From: JBHJHP01 sp042219825
Lineage (GTDB): Bacteria; Bacteroidota; Bacteroidia; Bacteroidales; UBA5342
Assembly: GCF_042219825.1 (NCBI RefSeq)
Contig: NZ_JBHJHQ010000001.1
Span: 372,001 to 436,000 of the forward strand
Length of the DNA stretch: 64,000 bases
Reading direction: 5' to 3'
Made by a program: the position numbers and the translations under genes
Shown here: one piece after another, positions 1-7,466 of the stretch
Layout of the letters: every line of letters begins with the position of its first letter
Position numbering within the stretch: position 1 is the first letter of the stretch
The notes under the pieces: generated by a model
What the model saw: only the letters and a program-made list of their open reading frames with translations
What the model was told of the DNA's origin: nothing
Database searches by the model: none

Positions 1-1181
1 ATATTCATCATTTAAGTCAGCTCTATTTACCGTTTGAGATATTGATAGAGCCTTTACTGGTTTGTATTTTAGTCAGTTTTATTATTGTTAATTATTCCAG
101 ACAGCGCATAGAATTCCAGACTATTGTTGAAAAGATTGGTCCCGCCATTTACGCGGCATTTTTTACGCTGGCAGGATCCATGATGTCCATTGATGTGTTA
201 GCCAATGCATGGAAAATTGCATTGCTGTTTTTTTTCATCCGTTTAATTGGCATGATAGGAGGGTCGTTATTGGGTGGAATTATTGCTGGTGATCCGAAAC
301 TATTCAGACGGATAGGCTGGATGCCTTATGTGACGCAGGCAGGCGTTAGTCTGGCTTTGGTTATGGTGGTCGCAGAAAGTTTTCCGGAATGGGGAAATGA
401 GCTGGCTACCATCATTGTTGCCGTCATTATTGTAAATCAGTTGATAGGTCCGCCTTTATTCAAATGGGCTATAAAGAGGGTTGGAGAAAACCGAAACCTG
501 GCAAAAGATACTTATGATAATTCACACCGTGTTTTAATCTTTGGCTATGAAAATCAATCGGTTGCCTTATCCTATGAATTAATTAAAAATAACTGGAAAG
601 TGTCTGTGGCTACACGTAAACCGAAAGACGTGGTGGATGAAATTCCAGGCGTAAATATGCATTATATTCCTGGTATTCAGGCTGAAGAACTGGAACGACT
701 GAATTTGAAGAGGTTTGACACCATGGTATTGCTTCATTCCGATAAGGGAAATTATCAGATCACGGAATGGATCTATGAAAATATCGGAAAGAAAGTTGTT
801 ATCGTGCGTTTGTCGGACCGAAAAAATCTGAAGAAATTCTATGATTTGGGTGCATTGGTCATTGACCCCTCAACGGCATTTGTCAACCTGCTTCAGCATT
901 TTGTACGGTCACCATTGGCTACATCCTTATTAATGGGAATGGAACCTGATAAAGATACCCTGGATGTCACAGTTGCAGATAAAAGCTTGTTTGGCATGGC
1001 CTTGCGTAACCTTCGACTTCCGCTTGATGTGCTGATCCTTTCTGTTAAACGAAAAGGGAACATTATTATCACACACGGTTACACCCGTTTACGTAAAGGT
1101 GATGTGCTTACTGTAGTCGGATCTTTGGAAAGCCTGAATAAGGTGAGCCTGCAATTTGAATCCGATGATTCCACGGAATAA
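1..1181 (+). CDS. CPA2-type cation:proton antiporter with RCK/TrkA domain, 5' end outside window
   Basis: The frame is open from the first complete codon at position 3, so the N-terminal membrane segments lie outside the window; the in-frame TTG at 42 is internal. The roughly 390 visible residues hold the last hydrophobic helices of a Na+/H+ exchanger domain (about the first 155), then a TrkA-N/RCK Rossmann-like region beginning HRVLIFGY, and a C-terminal RCK_C lobe ending with GDVLTVVGS. Proteins of this family exchange monovalent cations for protons at the inner membrane, gated by the cytosolic RCK part. The usual GxGxxG nucleotide loop reads GYENQS, so nucleotide binding may be weakened. 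No partner gene follows; a repeat element starts directly after the stop. Family call is solid, ion specificity unknown. Confidence 0.85.
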   Translation, partial: IHHLSQLYLPFEILIEPLLVCILVSFIIVNYSRQRIEFQTIVEKIGPAIYAAFFTLAGSMMSIDVLANAWKIALLFFFIRLIGMIGGSLLGGIIAGDPKLFRRIGWMPYVTQAGVSLALVMVVAESFPEWGNELATIIVAVIIVNQLIGPPLFKWAIKRVGENRNLAKDTYDNSHRVLIFGYENQSVALSYELIKNNWKVSVATRKPKDVVDEIPGVNMHYIPGIQAEELERLNLKRFDTMVLLHSDKGNYQITEWIYENIGKKVVIVRLSDRKNLKKFYDLGALVIDPSTAFVNLLQHFVRSPLATSLLMGMEPDKDTLDVTVADKSLFGMALRNLRLPLDVLILSVKRKGNIIITHGYTRLRKGDVLTVVGSLESLNKVSLQFESDDSTE

Positions 1182-1182
1182 A

Positions 1183-1366
1183 CCGGTGATTATTTGTCGC
1201 GCAATGTTTGACCCCATCCGGGGTCACCCGTTTGTAGCATTCAGGTATGCTACAAACATTGGACTACATCCGGAGTCCAACTGTAGTAACAGATTATTTA
1301 ATATGGATTTTTTCCTCTTTGTAACAACATAGTTGAGATAAAGTAAGTTGGAGGAATTGCAATAAG
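1183..1366 (+). repeat. Structured intergenic repeat, copy A (core 1206-1281)
   Basis: First of five copies of a repeat with a 76-nt core. Hairpin 1 is GACCCC/GGGGTC around 1210-1227, hairpin 2 is GTTTGTAGCAT/ATGCTACAAAC (1230-1257, the longest version of this stem in the window), and hairpin 3 is a GGACT/AGTCC stem at 1261-1278 with one disrupted pair. A TTTGTAAC segment and a CAAC/GTTG hairpin follow. It lies between convergent genes (the antiporter and the MORN-like gene). No open frame of interest. Confidence 0.85.
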
Positions 1367-1381
1367 AAATTACTCAAACAA

Positions 1382-1849
1382 TTATCTGCAGGAAGCATAT
1401 GGTATCATTTTTGGAGGAGGGTGAGGATACATATCTATTTTATCTCCTGAAATATGTTTCCCGTTTCTAAAAACAGCATGGAATATAATTTTACCTGCTG
1501 CATCATATCTTATCCATTCCCCGTCAAGTTTACCCCACATATAGTTTTTCACCAAAATAAGTTTCCCGTCGGAGTTCCAGGCATACACAGGACCATTAAT
1601 AACCGGTTCTCCCATTAAATGAAGATAGTGTTTCTCACTTTTGACCACACCGTTTTCATGCCATTCCTGCATTAAACCTACAGGCATTCCATCTTTATAG
1701 TTTGTCTGGCTTTTAATTGAACCATTTCTGTAATAGGTTCTGAATATCCCTGAAAAAGGATTTCCCTCTTTATCCGTAAAAATCTGACCTGTAATACTTC
1801 CTGATAAAGCTAACAGAGCAATCATTAGTAGTGTAGTTATTCGGTTCAT
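1382..1849 (-). CDS. Secreted MORN-like repeat protein (YwqK-type)
   Basis: A 155-residue protein with an N-terminal hydrophobic signal segment (residues 1-21, ending SITGQ). It then has about four MORN-like repeats with the pattern x-Y-x-N-G-x-x-K-x-x-x-x-Y-x-x-G, for example YYRNGSIKSQTNYKDG and the later YDAAGKIIF. Such repeats form beta-hairpin arrays; members labelled YwqK-like are common in Bacteroidota and mostly of unknown function. The C-terminus (PHPPPKMIPYASCR) is short and proline-rich. The gene is flanked on both sides by repeat copies and has no operon partner. I recognise the fold type but not a specific role. Confidence 0.75.
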   Translation of the reverse strand: MNRITTLLMIALLALSGSITGQIFTDKEGNPFSGIFRTYYRNGSIKSQTNYKDGMPVGLMQEWHENGVVKSEKHYLHLMGEPVINGPVYAWNSDGKLILVKNYMWGKLDGEWIRYDAAGKIIFHAVFRNGKHISGDKIDMYPHPPPKMIPYASCR

Positions 1850-1934
1850 AGCTTCTGGTATTTGTGTTTTAATGCATATGCAATTAATGTGCCTGAATCA
1901 AATTATTCACCTAATGAAATCTATAAGTCGGTTA

Positions 1935-2091
1935 TATTTATTTGGTGACAATCCGTGTCGCAATGTTTGACCCCTTCCGGGGTCACACGTTTGTAATCGA
2001 ATTGATTTATACAAACATAGGACTCCATTCGGTGTCCAACTGTAGTAACAGATTATTTAATATGGATTTTTTCCTCTTTGTAACGAAGGAA
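1935..2091 (+). repeat. Structured intergenic repeat, copy B (core 1965-2040)
   Basis: Second copy. The 76-nt core has the same three hairpins: TGACCCC/GGGGTCA, GTTTGTA/TACAAAC and GGACTCC/GGTGTCC with one mismatch. Downstream to about 2083 it is nearly identical to copy A (AACTGTAGTAACAGATT and onward), so A and B belong to one subfamily. It runs directly into composite copy C. Confidence 0.85.
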
Positions 2092-2555
2092 TCTGGATAG
2101 AGACGTCGATTTATCGCGTCTCGGGAAAAATTACATTATGCTATAAACACCAATTTGTAATAATAACAACCTGCAAATGTTTAATAGCTGGTTCACACCG
2201 CACACATTCGCCGGATGAAATTTGCAATACCGGTTATATTCATCCGGTGAAAATCCGGTGCGTAATGTTTGACCCCTTCCGGGGTCACACGTTTGTAATC
2301 GAATTGATTTCTACAAACATAGGACTCCATCCGGAGTCCAACCGGTACAGAAAGATTTATTAATTTGGACAATCATCTTTGTCACGATGCAGTCGTGAAA
2401 GAGAGCAGTGTATTGGTAACATTCGGTTTTAATATGAACCGGGGTGCGTCATGTTTAAAACCAGCCTATTGGGGTTTAACACCCTGCTTCGATAAACTCA
2501 GAACGTTCTTCCTTATATCAGATGGAACTGAAACCGCTGGGTTTGTTGGTTGATA
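2092..2555 (+). repeat. Composite structured repeat, copy C, full length (core 2267-2342)
   Basis: The longest type of copy. In order: a GAGACG/CGTCTC stem (about 2100-2122), a conserved AT-rich block, an inverted repeat CCGGATGAA/TTCATCCGG (about 2212-2247), the 76-nt three-hairpin core, a CACGA/TCGTG hairpin (about 2382-2396), then a block containing ATATGAACCGGGG and a 3' segment ending GGGTTTGTTGG. An open frame at 2365-2553 lies inside the repeat and is not believed to be a gene. This element fills most of the gap between the MORN-like gene and the next gene. Confidence 0.85.
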
Positions 2556-2617
2556 TAAAGAAATTGCTTGAAAATTTTCTTATGTTATATGAAAAAGTCA
2601 GTTGTCAAATTAAATAT

Positions 2618-3349
2618 TCAAAAATAATACCTCAATCCAGTAGAAATATCAAATCTGAGCGGACTTTTAAATTCAGTATTAATAATATTTAGCAACTCAC
2701 TATTTCCTGATTCAAACTGATATGAAAAACCTGAAATAAGTGATAGCTGAAAACCTAAATAAATATTTTGACAAATATGAAAATCATACCCTAAATCATA
2801 GGTTAATCCAAATGTATAACCTGTAATAGGGTAGTTTTCAATTATCACTCTCTCATTTGAGTACTCTATATAACCTATTGATACATTCGCTAAAATTATA
2901 TTTTCATTGTGGTAGAATCTGGAAGAAATGGAAGGTCCTATAAAACTAATACTCAATTTATCACTTTTGTTACCGTAGTGTCTGTTTCCATCTTCATCGA
3001 TAGAGACTATATTGTCCATTCTATTATGAGAATAAGATCGTAATAATTTAAATCCTATCCCTATATTTTTAGTCAAATAATAAGTAGCATCACCACTATA
3101 GTTAATACCGGACCTTAATGCATCGTAATAATTTTTATATTCAGTGGGTATATCAGAACTGGCTTTTGAAAAAATATATGCAAAGCCGCTATTAAGAGTT
3201 ATTCTGCATCTTGTGGGTTCATAATGATTCTTTTTACAGGGAATAAGCTCATAGTCCGAATTATCACAAAGCTTAGTAGTGTCTATATTCTGAGAATAAG
3301 TAATCGTAATACAATTAATAAGTATGATTATAGTAACTATAATTTTCAT
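2618..3349 (-). CDS. Small outer-membrane beta-barrel-like protein
   Basis: A 243-residue protein with a signal peptide (residues 1-19, cleavage near TYS-QN) and alternating aromatic/polar strands throughout. Its C-terminal strand ends in Phe (STGLRYYF), typical of outer-membrane barrels recognised by BAM. The length suits an 8-10 strand barrel. A short Cys-containing stretch (residues 28-48) precedes the barrel. Base composition is more AT-rich than the surrounding core genes, which fits an accessory gene. It is flanked on both sides by copies of the structured repeat. Function and ligand are not recognisable. Confidence 0.65.
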   Translation of the reverse strand: MKIIVTIIILINCITITYSQNIDTTKLCDNSDYELIPCKKNHYEPTRCRITLNSGFAYIFSKASSDIPTEYKNYYDALRSGINYSGDATYYLTKNIGIGFKLLRSYSHNRMDNIVSIDEDGNRHYGNKSDKLSISFIGPSISSRFYHNENIILANVSIGYIEYSNERVIIENYPITGYTFGLTYDLGYDFHICQNIYLGFQLSLISGFSYQFESGNSELLNIINTEFKSPLRFDISTGLRYYF

Positions 3350-3470
3350 AGTTGAATTTAAGTTTTATTACTTATGATTATAAAATGTTTACAAGAATTT
3401 CAACAGACAATTACACACATTTCATGAGCCTAAAGATATAAAATATTCTGAACCGTTAAACAAGCATGAA

Positions 3471-3865
3471 CTGGATAGAGACTTCTATTTATAGCGTCTT
3501 GGGAAAAATTACGTTATGTTATAAGCACCAATTTGTAATAATATCAACCGGCAAATGTTTAATGGTGGATCACCTGGCACACATTCACCGGATGAAATTT
3601 GCAATACCGGTTATATTCATCCGGTGACATAGCTTTCCGCACTGTTTGACCCCATCCGGGGTCATACGATTGTAATCGAATTGATTTCTACAAACATAGG
3701 ACTCCTTCCGGAGTCCAACTGTACCAACAGATTTTTAATGTGGGGCACCCCTATTTGTCACAACGAAGTTGTAGATAGAGAGGGGCAGTATATATGAGAC
3801 GTTCAATTTAAAATGAACCGGGGTGAGTCATTTTTAGCACAGGTCTTTAGGGATTTAACACCCTC
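3471..3865 (+). repeat. Composite structured repeat, copy D (core 3644-3719)
   Basis: Near full-length copy. It has the GAGAC/GTCTT stem, the AT-rich block, the perfect inverted repeat TCACCGGATGAA/TTCATCCGGTGA (about 3586-3629), the 76-nt core, and then an outer CCCCT/AGGGG stem (about 3747-3785) enclosing an ACAAC/GTTGT hairpin, followed by ATGAACCGGGGTGAGTCA. The ACAAC/GTTGT stem replaces CACGA/TCGTG of copies C and F with pairing kept. A short frame at 3813-4058 starts in the repeat and is not annotated as a gene. Confidence 0.85.
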
Positions 3866-3895
3866 TTTCTCGTTACACTCAAAATTCACCCAGTT

Positions 3896-3921
3896 AATCC
3901 TTTTGATGCATCAAAAGGATT
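3896..3921. repeat. 26-bp perfect palindrome
   Basis: AATCCTTTTGATG is followed directly by its exact reverse complement CATCAAAAGGATT, with no spacer. It lies in the gene-free stretch between repeat copies D and E, where nothing else was recognised. There is no clear T-run, so it is not a standard terminator. It could extrude as a cruciform or be a relic end of a mobile repeat. Confidence 0.8.
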
Positions 3922-4058
3922 CAAAAATGCTTGCTGAAAAGAACCGCAATAAATTTACCGATACTTTTAGCATGGTGATTTCCTACACGCAATTCCGCAC
4001 CCTTTCCAGCGGCCAGCGCACATTGTGTCAACGCGAATTGCCTCAGTCATCTCAATAG

Positions 4059-4160
4059 ATTTATTGATATGGACAACCAATTTTTGTCACAACACAGTTG
4101 GGAAAGAGAGGGGCCGTATGAATGAAATATTCAATTTACTTTGAACCGGGGAGAGTCATT
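4059..4160 (+). repeat. Partial structured repeat, copy E, reaching into the acetyltransferase gene
   Basis: Only the right part of the composite element is present: TTTATTGATATGGACAA, TTTGTCACAACACAGTTG with a CAAC/GTTG hairpin, AGAGAGGGGC, and TTTGAACCGGGGAGAGTCA. The last part overlaps the 3' end of the minus-strand GNAT gene (stop at 4136-4138). The final six residues of that protein, TLPGSK, are therefore encoded by repeat sequence. Confidence 0.75.
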
Positions 4161-4693
4161 TTCTCCCATTCCTCCTGTGTAATCCGGTAAATATTCACCG
4201 GTAATCCGCGATAGGTGGTTTGTTTGGTAAGTCTCATATCATTTTTAAGGGCAACCTTCTCTGACCGGATGTTATCCACGTGAATAATGGAAATAAGAGA
4301 ATCCCTGAAGTTATGTTCAAAGGCATAATCCCTACACAAGCGGGCGGCTTCAGTGGCATAACCTTTATTCCAGAATTCTGGTAAAAGGGAATAGCCGATC
4401 TCAAGTTCATCTTTACCATCAACTTCCTGCACCAGCAGGCCACACTGACCAACAAATCTGCCACTGCTTTTCTCAACCAGGACATTTAAGCCACCTGTAT
4501 TGTTTTTGTATCTGCCTTCTACCTTGTTAAACCACGCTTCGCATTGTTCCTTTGGAGAACCAATATCCTGCATACCTAAATATGTTGCTGCATCCGGATG
4601 CTCAAAAAAGCTAAGCCAGGTATCAAAATCGCTGCGCTGCAGTAGTCTGAATTTTATTCGGTCGGTTTGCTGACCTTCAAGTAAATATTTCAT
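4136..4693 (-). CDS. GNAT family N-acetyltransferase (RimJ/RimL type)
   Basis: A 185-residue protein with the GNAT fold: N-terminal RLLQRSDFDTW, central strand ELEIGYSLLPEFWNKGYATEA (the acetyl-CoA pyrophosphate loop region, here NKGYATEA), and a later NIRSEKVALKNDMRL. Family members transfer an acetyl group from acetyl-CoA to an amine on a protein N-terminus or small molecule; the substrate is unknown here. The gene starts 11 bp after the GH5 gene on the same strand, so the two are probably co-transcribed. Its last codons and stop lie in a dispersed repeat, so the C-terminus may differ from relatives. Confidence 0.85.
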   Translation of the reverse strand: MKYLLEGQQTDRIKFRLLQRSDFDTWLSFFEHPDAATYLGMQDIGSPKEQCEAWFNKVEGRYKNNTGGLNVLVEKSSGRFVGQCGLLVQEVDGKDELEIGYSLLPEFWNKGYATEAARLCRDYAFEHNFRDSLISIIHVDNIRSEKVALKNDMRLTKQTTYRGLPVNIYRITQEEWEKMTLPGSK

Positions 4694-4704
4694 TCACATT
4701 TTAA

Positions 4705-5931
4705 TTAGAAAATTTCACACCATTTTTTGAGTTGTAGTGCAAGATCGTAGGTGAAAGCGCGAATTTCATCCCTTGCATTCTCCTTGTCTTCTTTTGACAT
4801 GGCGCGCCAGGTTTCAATTTTGGCTGTTGGCGGCTCCCACATCGGAACCATTTCGGCACTTTCCAGAATATTGGCGCAATATTCAGCGGCTTCCAGAATG
4901 TCGTCAACCGAATGTTGTGAGAACCGGAATACTTCGGTTTCGCCACCAAGCATTTCCTGAACCAGTTTAATGGCCTTTTGGGCGTGTCCTTCCATATTCG
5001 GATTTACCTTAACGCTGGTATTTAAATCTCTTTTTCTGTAAAACCCATATAATGCAGCAATGGTGGCGGGATCACGAATGGTTCCGTCGGAATATACCAA
5101 GCCATGAATGGCTCCCCAGTACCCGTTAATTACCAGGTTAAAGACATACCAGCCCACATTATGTTCTTCGCAGATCTCAATAGCCATATCATAGGGATTG
5201 GAACGGCCAAGACATCCCATTTCGCTGTTGATTAGCGGTTTGTTGTATTTTTTTGAATATTCTTCTGCCAGAACATAGCTGGCTTCAATGCGCGAACGGG
5301 TTTCCAGATAATCGTGAAAGGAAATGACATCCACCAGATCATTTGTATTTTCACAAAATCTCGGATACATATGTCCGACAGTTATTGCGTTCTTTGGGTC
5401 AGTTTTCCTGACAAATCTGATAAAATGGCGTACAAAGTCCGTTATTTCATCCTCATGCTGCTTTTGGGTTTCTCCGGTACTTTTCAGGTAGTAATCGTTA
5501 CAGTTTGGTTCATTCATGATGTCCCACATCAGGAGCCCTTCTTCGTCCTTTAAGGCATTAACAATAGCCGTGGCATATTCCTCACAGCCCTTTCGTGCCT
5601 CTTTTTTCAACATATCCGGGTTTAATCCGTTCCCGTTAAATAAAATAGGCATGACGCTTACACCGTGTTCATTGCAGGTACGCACATAGTTAACAAGTTT
5701 GTTGACATAAGCTTCAGGATCTCTTTCGTAGCCCCTTTGATTCAACCAGACGCGTGTGCTGTTTAACTGCAGCCTGTCCATGAAGCCTAAGTCCCTTTCC
5801 AGAATTTCCTGATCACCATAAATCCCGTGACAGACACCACGAATAAAACTGTAATCTTTTAAAGGTTCTTTGGCTGATAAGATGCTCATAAAGAGCAGAA
5901 AAGCGGAAGCAATAACAAAATACTTTTTCAT
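4705..5931 (-). CDS. Secreted glycoside hydrolase, GH5-like
   Basis: A 408-residue protein with a signal peptide (residues 1-20, ending ILSA) and a TIM-barrel glycosidase body. The WDIMNEPN motif places the expected acid/base Glu at 141, and INSEMG gives the expected nucleophile Glu at 237; both fit clan GH-A enzymes such as GH5 mannanases and cellulases. The usual Arg (STRVWLN, residue 60) and His-containing strand (SFHDYLE) are present. After the barrel (about residue 310) comes a helical, charged C-terminal region of about 95 residues without a recognised carbohydrate-binding module. It is upstream of and likely co-transcribed with the GNAT gene. Substrate cannot be read from the sequence; there is no SusCD pair nearby. 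Confidence 0.8.
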   Translation of the reverse strand: MKKYFVIASAFLLFMSILSAKEPLKDYSFIRGVCHGIYGDQEILERDLGFMDRLQLNSTRVWLNQRGYERDPEAYVNKLVNYVRTCNEHGVSVMPILFNGNGLNPDMLKKEARKGCEEYATAIVNALKDEEGLLMWDIMNEPNCNDYYLKSTGETQKQHEDEITDFVRHFIRFVRKTDPKNAITVGHMYPRFCENTNDLVDVISFHDYLETRSRIEASYVLAEEYSKKYNKPLINSEMGCLGRSNPYDMAIEICEEHNVGWYVFNLVINGYWGAIHGLVYSDGTIRDPATIAALYGFYRKRDLNTSVKVNPNMEGHAQKAIKLVQEMLGGETEVFRFSQHSVDDILEAAEYCANILESAEMVPMWEPPTAKIETWRAMSKEDKENARDEIRAFTYDLALQLKKWCEIF

Positions 5932-6038
5932 TTTTTTGAGGTTAATTATGAATATTAGTCGTCAAGAGATGGTATGCCGATAAGACATAAAATTAGAAAA
6001 TAATTTTATTAATCAGTACAACAAAAATGAAGGATCGG

Positions 6039-6096
6039 TTTTTAGTCACCGGGTGAATACTTATACGTTTTTAAATAATCACCCGGTGACTAAAAA
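6039..6096. repeat. Perfect 18-bp inverted repeat with 22-nt loop
   Basis: TTTTTAGTCACCGGGTGA at 6039-6056 is repeated in inverse at 6079-6096. Both sides carry a T or A run, so in either direction the transcript would form a strong stem followed by U residues. It lies between the lipoprotein gene and the GH5 gene, both on the minus strand. It may be the terminator after the repeat-containing 3' region, or part of the repeat family, whose internal stems use similar CCGGTGA sequence. Confidence 0.7.
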
Positions 6097-6103
6097 AATG
6101 TAC

Positions 6104-6562
6104 TAGGTTTAGAGACGTCTATTTATAGGGTCTTGATATAATTACATTTTAAATTTGGCCATCAATTTTATTAACATCAAAGCAGATACTGAACGCTTAG
6201 TGATCCTGCGTACAATAGACATATGAAATTTACAATACCGGCAAATTCATTCGGTGATAACCCGGCACGTAATGTTTGACTCCATCCGGAGTCACACGTT
6301 TGTAACGTCACTGATTGCTACAAATATAGGACTCCATTCGGAGTCCAACCGGTACTGACAGATTTATTAATTTGGACTATTCCTCTTTGTCACGATGCAG
6401 TCGTGAATGAGAACAGTGTATAGGTAACGTTCGGTTTTAATATGAACCGGGGGGAGTCGTTTTAAAACCATCCTATAGCGGTTTAACACCCTGCCTCGAT
6501 AAACTCAGTAACCTACTTCCTCATTTCAGATGGAATTGAAGCCGTTGGGCTTGCTTGTTGGA
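6104..6562 (+). repeat. Composite structured repeat, copy F, full length (core 6274-6349)
   Basis: Most diverged full-length copy. Its 76-nt core has hairpin 1 as TGACTCC/GGAGTCA instead of TGACCCC/GGGGTCA, a compensatory C-G to T-A change on both arms. Hairpin 2 is GTTTGTA/TACAAAT and hairpin 3 is GGACTCC/GGAGTCC. A CACGATGCAGTCGTG hairpin (about 6389-6403), the ATGAACCGGGG block and a 3' segment ending GGGCTTGCTTGTTGGA follow, matching copy C at most positions. It occupies the gap between GH5 and the lipoprotein gene. Confidence 0.85.
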
Positions 6563-6592
6563 GAGGAGGTCGTTCATAATGTATAAACCTTA

Positions 6593-7249
6593 CTATTTCA
6601 CCTGGCTTTTTATCTGTTTTATTTGTTCTTTTTGTTCGTTCATTATTTTAATGAAGGATTTTGGATCAACGCTCTCAGTTTTTTGATATTTCTCAACCAT
6701 TTCAAGTGTTTTTAATGCTTTGACAACCGTAAGATAAGTATCCCAGGATTCCAGTAGTTGTTTTTTTTCATCCTGCAAATTTTTAAATCGATCCCGTTGT
6801 TTCTCAAAATTTTTCTTGCTGTTATAGACCTTTTTAAGCACCAAATCACAAATGACAGTGTCCTCATCTCTTACAAACTCCAACATATTTAAAACGGCTT
6901 GATAATAGTCGTTATTATTGCTCATATAAGCATTAATGAGAGCTTCAGGCTTTTCATATTCAGTTTGTAAAGATTGAAATGTTTGAATCATTTGATCAAG
7001 TTCTTCATCATTCTTAAGGTAATCTTCAAACAACTTGTCTATAATATTACTATTGTATTTCCCAAATCTTGAAAATGATTTTGCTTCCGCAATAAAACCT
7101 TCATCTTCAAAGGCTACGGGAATATCATTTTTAATTATGGTGGTTGAATCATTTATTTGTTGCACTTCATTCTTCGAGTTTTGCTTACCAGTACAAGAGA
7201 TAATAGACAACAGAATAACGTAAAGTGCGGTAATTTTTAATTCGTTCAT
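6593..7249 (-). CDS. Putative lipoprotein, helical, unknown function
   Basis: A 218-residue protein with a lipoprotein signal (residues 1-19, lipobox SIISC with Cys19), so it is expected to be acylated and membrane-anchored facing the periplasm. The mature part is rich in Lys, Glu and Gln with few hydrophobic clusters. It looks mostly alpha-helical, with coiled-coil-like stretches around residues 75-120 and 140-215. No recognised domain. It stands alone, between repeat copy F and the divergent thiamine operon. A real gene on signal-peptide and length grounds, but its role is unknown. Confidence 0.65.
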   Translation of the reverse strand: MNELKITALYVILLSIISCTGKQNSKNEVQQINDSTTIIKNDIPVAFEDEGFIAEAKSFSRFGKYNSNIIDKLFEDYLKNDEELDQMIQTFQSLQTEYEKPEALINAYMSNNNDYYQAVLNMLEFVRDEDTVICDLVLKKVYNSKKNFEKQRDRFKNLQDEKKQLLESWDTYLTVVKALKTLEMVEKYQKTESVDPKSFIKIMNEQKEQIKQIKSQVK

Positions 7250-7428
7250 TTATTTATATTTAAGGTTTTAATGGTTGATTAGGTCAAATAACTTTACGAA
7301 AATACGTATTATTTATAATTTACAAAAGTAGTACATGGTATCGATTGTTTTTATATTTATAGCTCATATTATCAAGTGATTAAATTAATACTTGTATTCT
7401 AAATTAAAGAATAATTTCTAATTCCTCA

Positions 7429-7458
7429 TTTGTAATTCCTAATTAATTTCTACTTTTG
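7429..7458 (+). promoter_or_regulatory. Promoter of the thiamine operon
   Basis: TTTG at 7429-7432 and TACTTTTG at 7451-7458, separated by 18 nt, match the Bacteroidota sigma-ABfr consensus (TTTG at -33, TAnnTTTG at -7). Transcription would begin just before the TPP riboswitch. The 7250-7428 stretch upstream is AT-rich, with nothing else recognised apart from a short AATTCCTAATT-type repeat. Confidence 0.65.
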
Positions 7459-7466
7459 CGGCGATA

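Noticed and set aside
2365..2553. 62-codon open frame on the plus strand
   Set aside because: It lies entirely inside composite repeat copy C; related copies break the frame, so it is repeat-derived and not a gene.
3813..4058. 81-codon open frame on the plus strand
   Set aside because: It begins in the ACCGGGGTGAGTCA block of repeat copy D and runs across the 26-bp palindrome; no domain, no signal, and its first residues are shared with the repeat frame at 2365.
1206..6349. 76-nt cores as tRNA genes or integron attC sites
   Set aside because: Length equals that of a tRNA, but arm sizes, the lack of a proper acceptor stem, T-loop and anticodon arm rule out tRNA. The attC R'/R'' boxes are incomplete and no integrase was seen.
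1182..6600. Possible CRISPR array because of regular hairpin repeats
   Set aside because: Spacing is irregular (hundreds of bases to kilobases), genes lie between copies, and no cas genes are present.
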